DNA of 64,000 bases from contig NW_020853535.1 in NCBI RefSeq assembly GCF_000972845.2, forward strand, positions 434,001-498,000. The letters run 5' to 3'. Within the stretch, counting starts at the first letter, position 1, and the number at the start of each line of letters is the position of its first letter. The notes under the pieces were generated by a model. The model was not told where the DNA came from, ran no database searches, and saw nothing but the letters and a program-made list of their open reading frames with translations. The position numbers and the translations under genes were made by a program. This document shows positions 57,263-64,000 of this stretch, in pieces. The DNA comes from Larimichthys crocea (lineage: Eukaryota > Chordata > Actinopteri > Sciaenidae).

Positions 57263-57775
57263 CTTCTCACGCCGCTGCTGGAGGTTTGATTAGCTGCTGT
57301 TAGCCAGAAAGCTAGCCACCCGGCCCCAGCTGAGCAGCATTAACCAGTCACGGGATGACAAACACGGAGCGGAGGCAGCCGTCCAGCCAAAACTACACAA
57401 CGTCTCCTCTAAGCGAGAGAAACGCTGCAGCCCGACGTGTAAACAACCGAAACGTGTAGTTATATTACATGGTGCAACTGATTTGTTGCCAGAGGTTTCT
57501 TCTTCACTGTTCATTATATTATGCTTGCTGTTGCCGCCACCTGCTGGAGATTCTCTGTCCTGTACCCCAAAGAGGTGAAGCAATAATGCTCAATATGAAC
57601 ATTTTCTGGTGTTTTCTTCTGTGTTTTTGGCTCCCTTCAATGTTTTCATAAAGTTTCTTGTAACTGTATTTGAGCCATTAGTTTTCCAGTCTTTTTATTT
57701 GTTCTTTTTTTGTGTGTTCCCAAATTATTCCGATGGCATAATATTTAAATTTGGACTAAATGTGTTCTTCTATTC

Positions 57776-57807
<32 letters not shown>

Positions 57808-57877
57808 GATATATAATATATATATATATATATAACTGGCAGTTAAAAAAACAAAAAAAATCTATGTATGGTGTGTG

Positions 57878-57921
<44 letters not shown>

Positions 57922-58063
57922 ATATATAGATTTCTATCATATCTCTATATACACATTTATTTTTTTTATTTTTTTTTGCTTTAATACTTTGCATAGGCTT
58001 ACACTCATTCCAATACCTTCTAAGACCACACCACACGATGCTGATTAGGACTGACCGGTCCTC
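57263..58063. promoter_or_regulatory. Divergent promoter interval with (TA)n tracts
   Basis: This 800-bp interval separates the start codons of the minus-strand zinc-finger gene and SELENOO. Its left half is GC-richer. Its right half holds two long TA tracts (about 57775-57833 and 57885-57945) that can fold or cruciform. Close divergent spacing suggests shared regulation, but no specific element was identified. Confidence 0.4.
57775..57945. repeat. Two (TA)n tracts
   Basis: Two nearly pure TA runs of about 60 bp are separated by 50 bp that includes a short GT run. They lie 120-290 bp upstream of the SELENOO start codon. Confidence 0.95.
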
Positions 58064-63129
<5,066 letters not shown>

Positions 63130-63850
63130 AGCCTCTGAGACAGATAAAGGAGGGGGTTTTGGTGGACTGGTCAGAGCAAACAAGATGTCGGTAGACGGTA
63201 CTGTTACTGCTGCTACTGTTGCTGCTCTCCAGTTCCACCTCAGACTTTCTTTCCTGCTTCCTGAAGGGAGGTTGTTATGTAACTCAGAGTGTTCCCGTGT
63301 TCATCAGTATGGTCATAGATCAATGTTTGTGCTTTTATTGCAGTGCTTGAAGCTGATACAGCCTCACAGTCAAAATGTAATAAATAACCAAGTGCCAGTA
63401 ATTTGATCATGCTATTGAAGATACAGACAAGTAGTCTATGAATTTGCTGATGAAGTATGACGGCTCAGATGACCAGTCACACAATGACCTGTCTGGGTCT
63501 GAAACAACAGGAACATGCTGACATTAATTACTTACAGACAGTAGACTTAGAAGGTCAACATTTCGTCACAAATATGAGCAGAGCAGGTCAAAATGTATAA
63601 TTTGTAGACGGAATAGATAGAATGATTGTTGGCATTTCGTTTCTCTAACAGAAATAACAGATCACATTTGTTTATATGAATAAATAAATGAATGAAAAAG
63701 GAGCCCTCCAGCGAAAATATTTATACAAAAAAATGTTTACCTCCATAGCATCAAAACTGTTGCATGATTTTTCACTAGTCTATCGTTGAAAATTATGCAG
63801 CAATAAACCCTATGTAAATCTCAATAAATATGTCCTTGTAACAAAAAATG
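63130..63850 (+). other. selenoo: SELENOO 3' UTR, expected to hold the SECIS element
   Basis: A Sec codon in a eukaryote needs a SECIS hairpin in the 3' UTR. AATAAA hexamers occur at about 63380 and 63801-63826, and the distal ones leave room for it. The best candidate region is about 63455-63530, which has several ATGA and TGA words, AA-containing loops, and short complementary arms (CCAG with CTGG; CCTGT with ACAGG). I could not fold a convincing SECIS core by eye, so its position is unproven. Confidence 0.4.
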
Positions 63851-64000
63851 GCTTACTGGTCCCTGTTATTTGCTCACATTTACAGATAATTTTTTTATTT
63901 CATTGTATTGTATTTTTCATTGTATTGTATTTCATTGTATTTTATTTATTTAATTTATTGTATTTTATAATATCATTCATTCACTGTAATATTGTGCATG
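63850..64000. other. AT-rich end of window
   Basis: Imperfect TTGTATTTCATTGTATTTTATTT repeats and no gene signal. Confidence 0.6.

Overview
The window is vertebrate nuclear DNA, and the gene structures and repeats point to a teleost fish (probably a percomorph). Evidence: short GT-AG-spliced exons with many CA/GT microsatellites; fish-type dispersed repeats; a threonine in APEX1 where mammals have the redox cysteine; and vertebrate gene families throughout. I found no CRISPR array, bacterial operon or RNA gene I could support. Most short open frames are intronic or shadow frames.

Layout. (1) 2980-20228, plus strand: the last 16 coding exons of a neuron navigator gene (NAV2/NAV3 type), followed by a 3' UTR of about 3.6 kb. 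(2) 24425-24583, plus: a 52-residue tail-anchored micropeptide of the C4orf3 / another-regulin family. (3) 26289-30552, plus: a seven-exon gene joining a TIN2-like N-terminal domain (TINF2_N) to about 15 C2H2 zinc fingers. (4) 31583-32155: a non-autonomous hAT element with an 8-bp target-site duplication. (5) 32388-35411, plus: a short NUFIP2-family gene. (6) 36585-42560, minus: complete OSGEP, 335 codons in 11 coding exons, with a 5' UTR intron that appears to reach about 47.94 kb. (7) 49695-51106, plus: complete APEX1. (8) 52083-57262, minus: a second TINF2_N-zinc-finger gene with two phase-compatible alternative terminal zinc-finger exons. (9) 58064-63129, plus: selenoprotein O, which ends Thr-Sec-Ser-Ser, so its UGA at 63118 is read through.

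Gene relations. OSGEP and APEX1 are divergent, as in other vertebrates, and probably share a promoter near 48.0 kb. The two TINF2_N-zinc-finger genes are inverted paralogues flanking NUFIP2-like, OSGEP and APEX1. From memory, human TINF2, OSGEP and APEX1 all lie on proximal 14q, so these genes may descend from the ancestral TINF2 neighbourhood. NUFIP2-like and OSGEP converge with nearly overlapping poly(A) signals. The minus-strand zinc-finger gene and SELENOO start about 800 bp apart and divergently.

The most unusual features are the TIN2-domain/zinc-finger pair, with its duplicated terminal exon, and the repeat-swollen OSGEP 5' UTR intron. That intron holds a possible nested three-exon small gene and relatives of a 15-bp minisatellite unit. 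All exon borders were read by eye from splice motifs and frame continuity. No alignment or transcript data were available.
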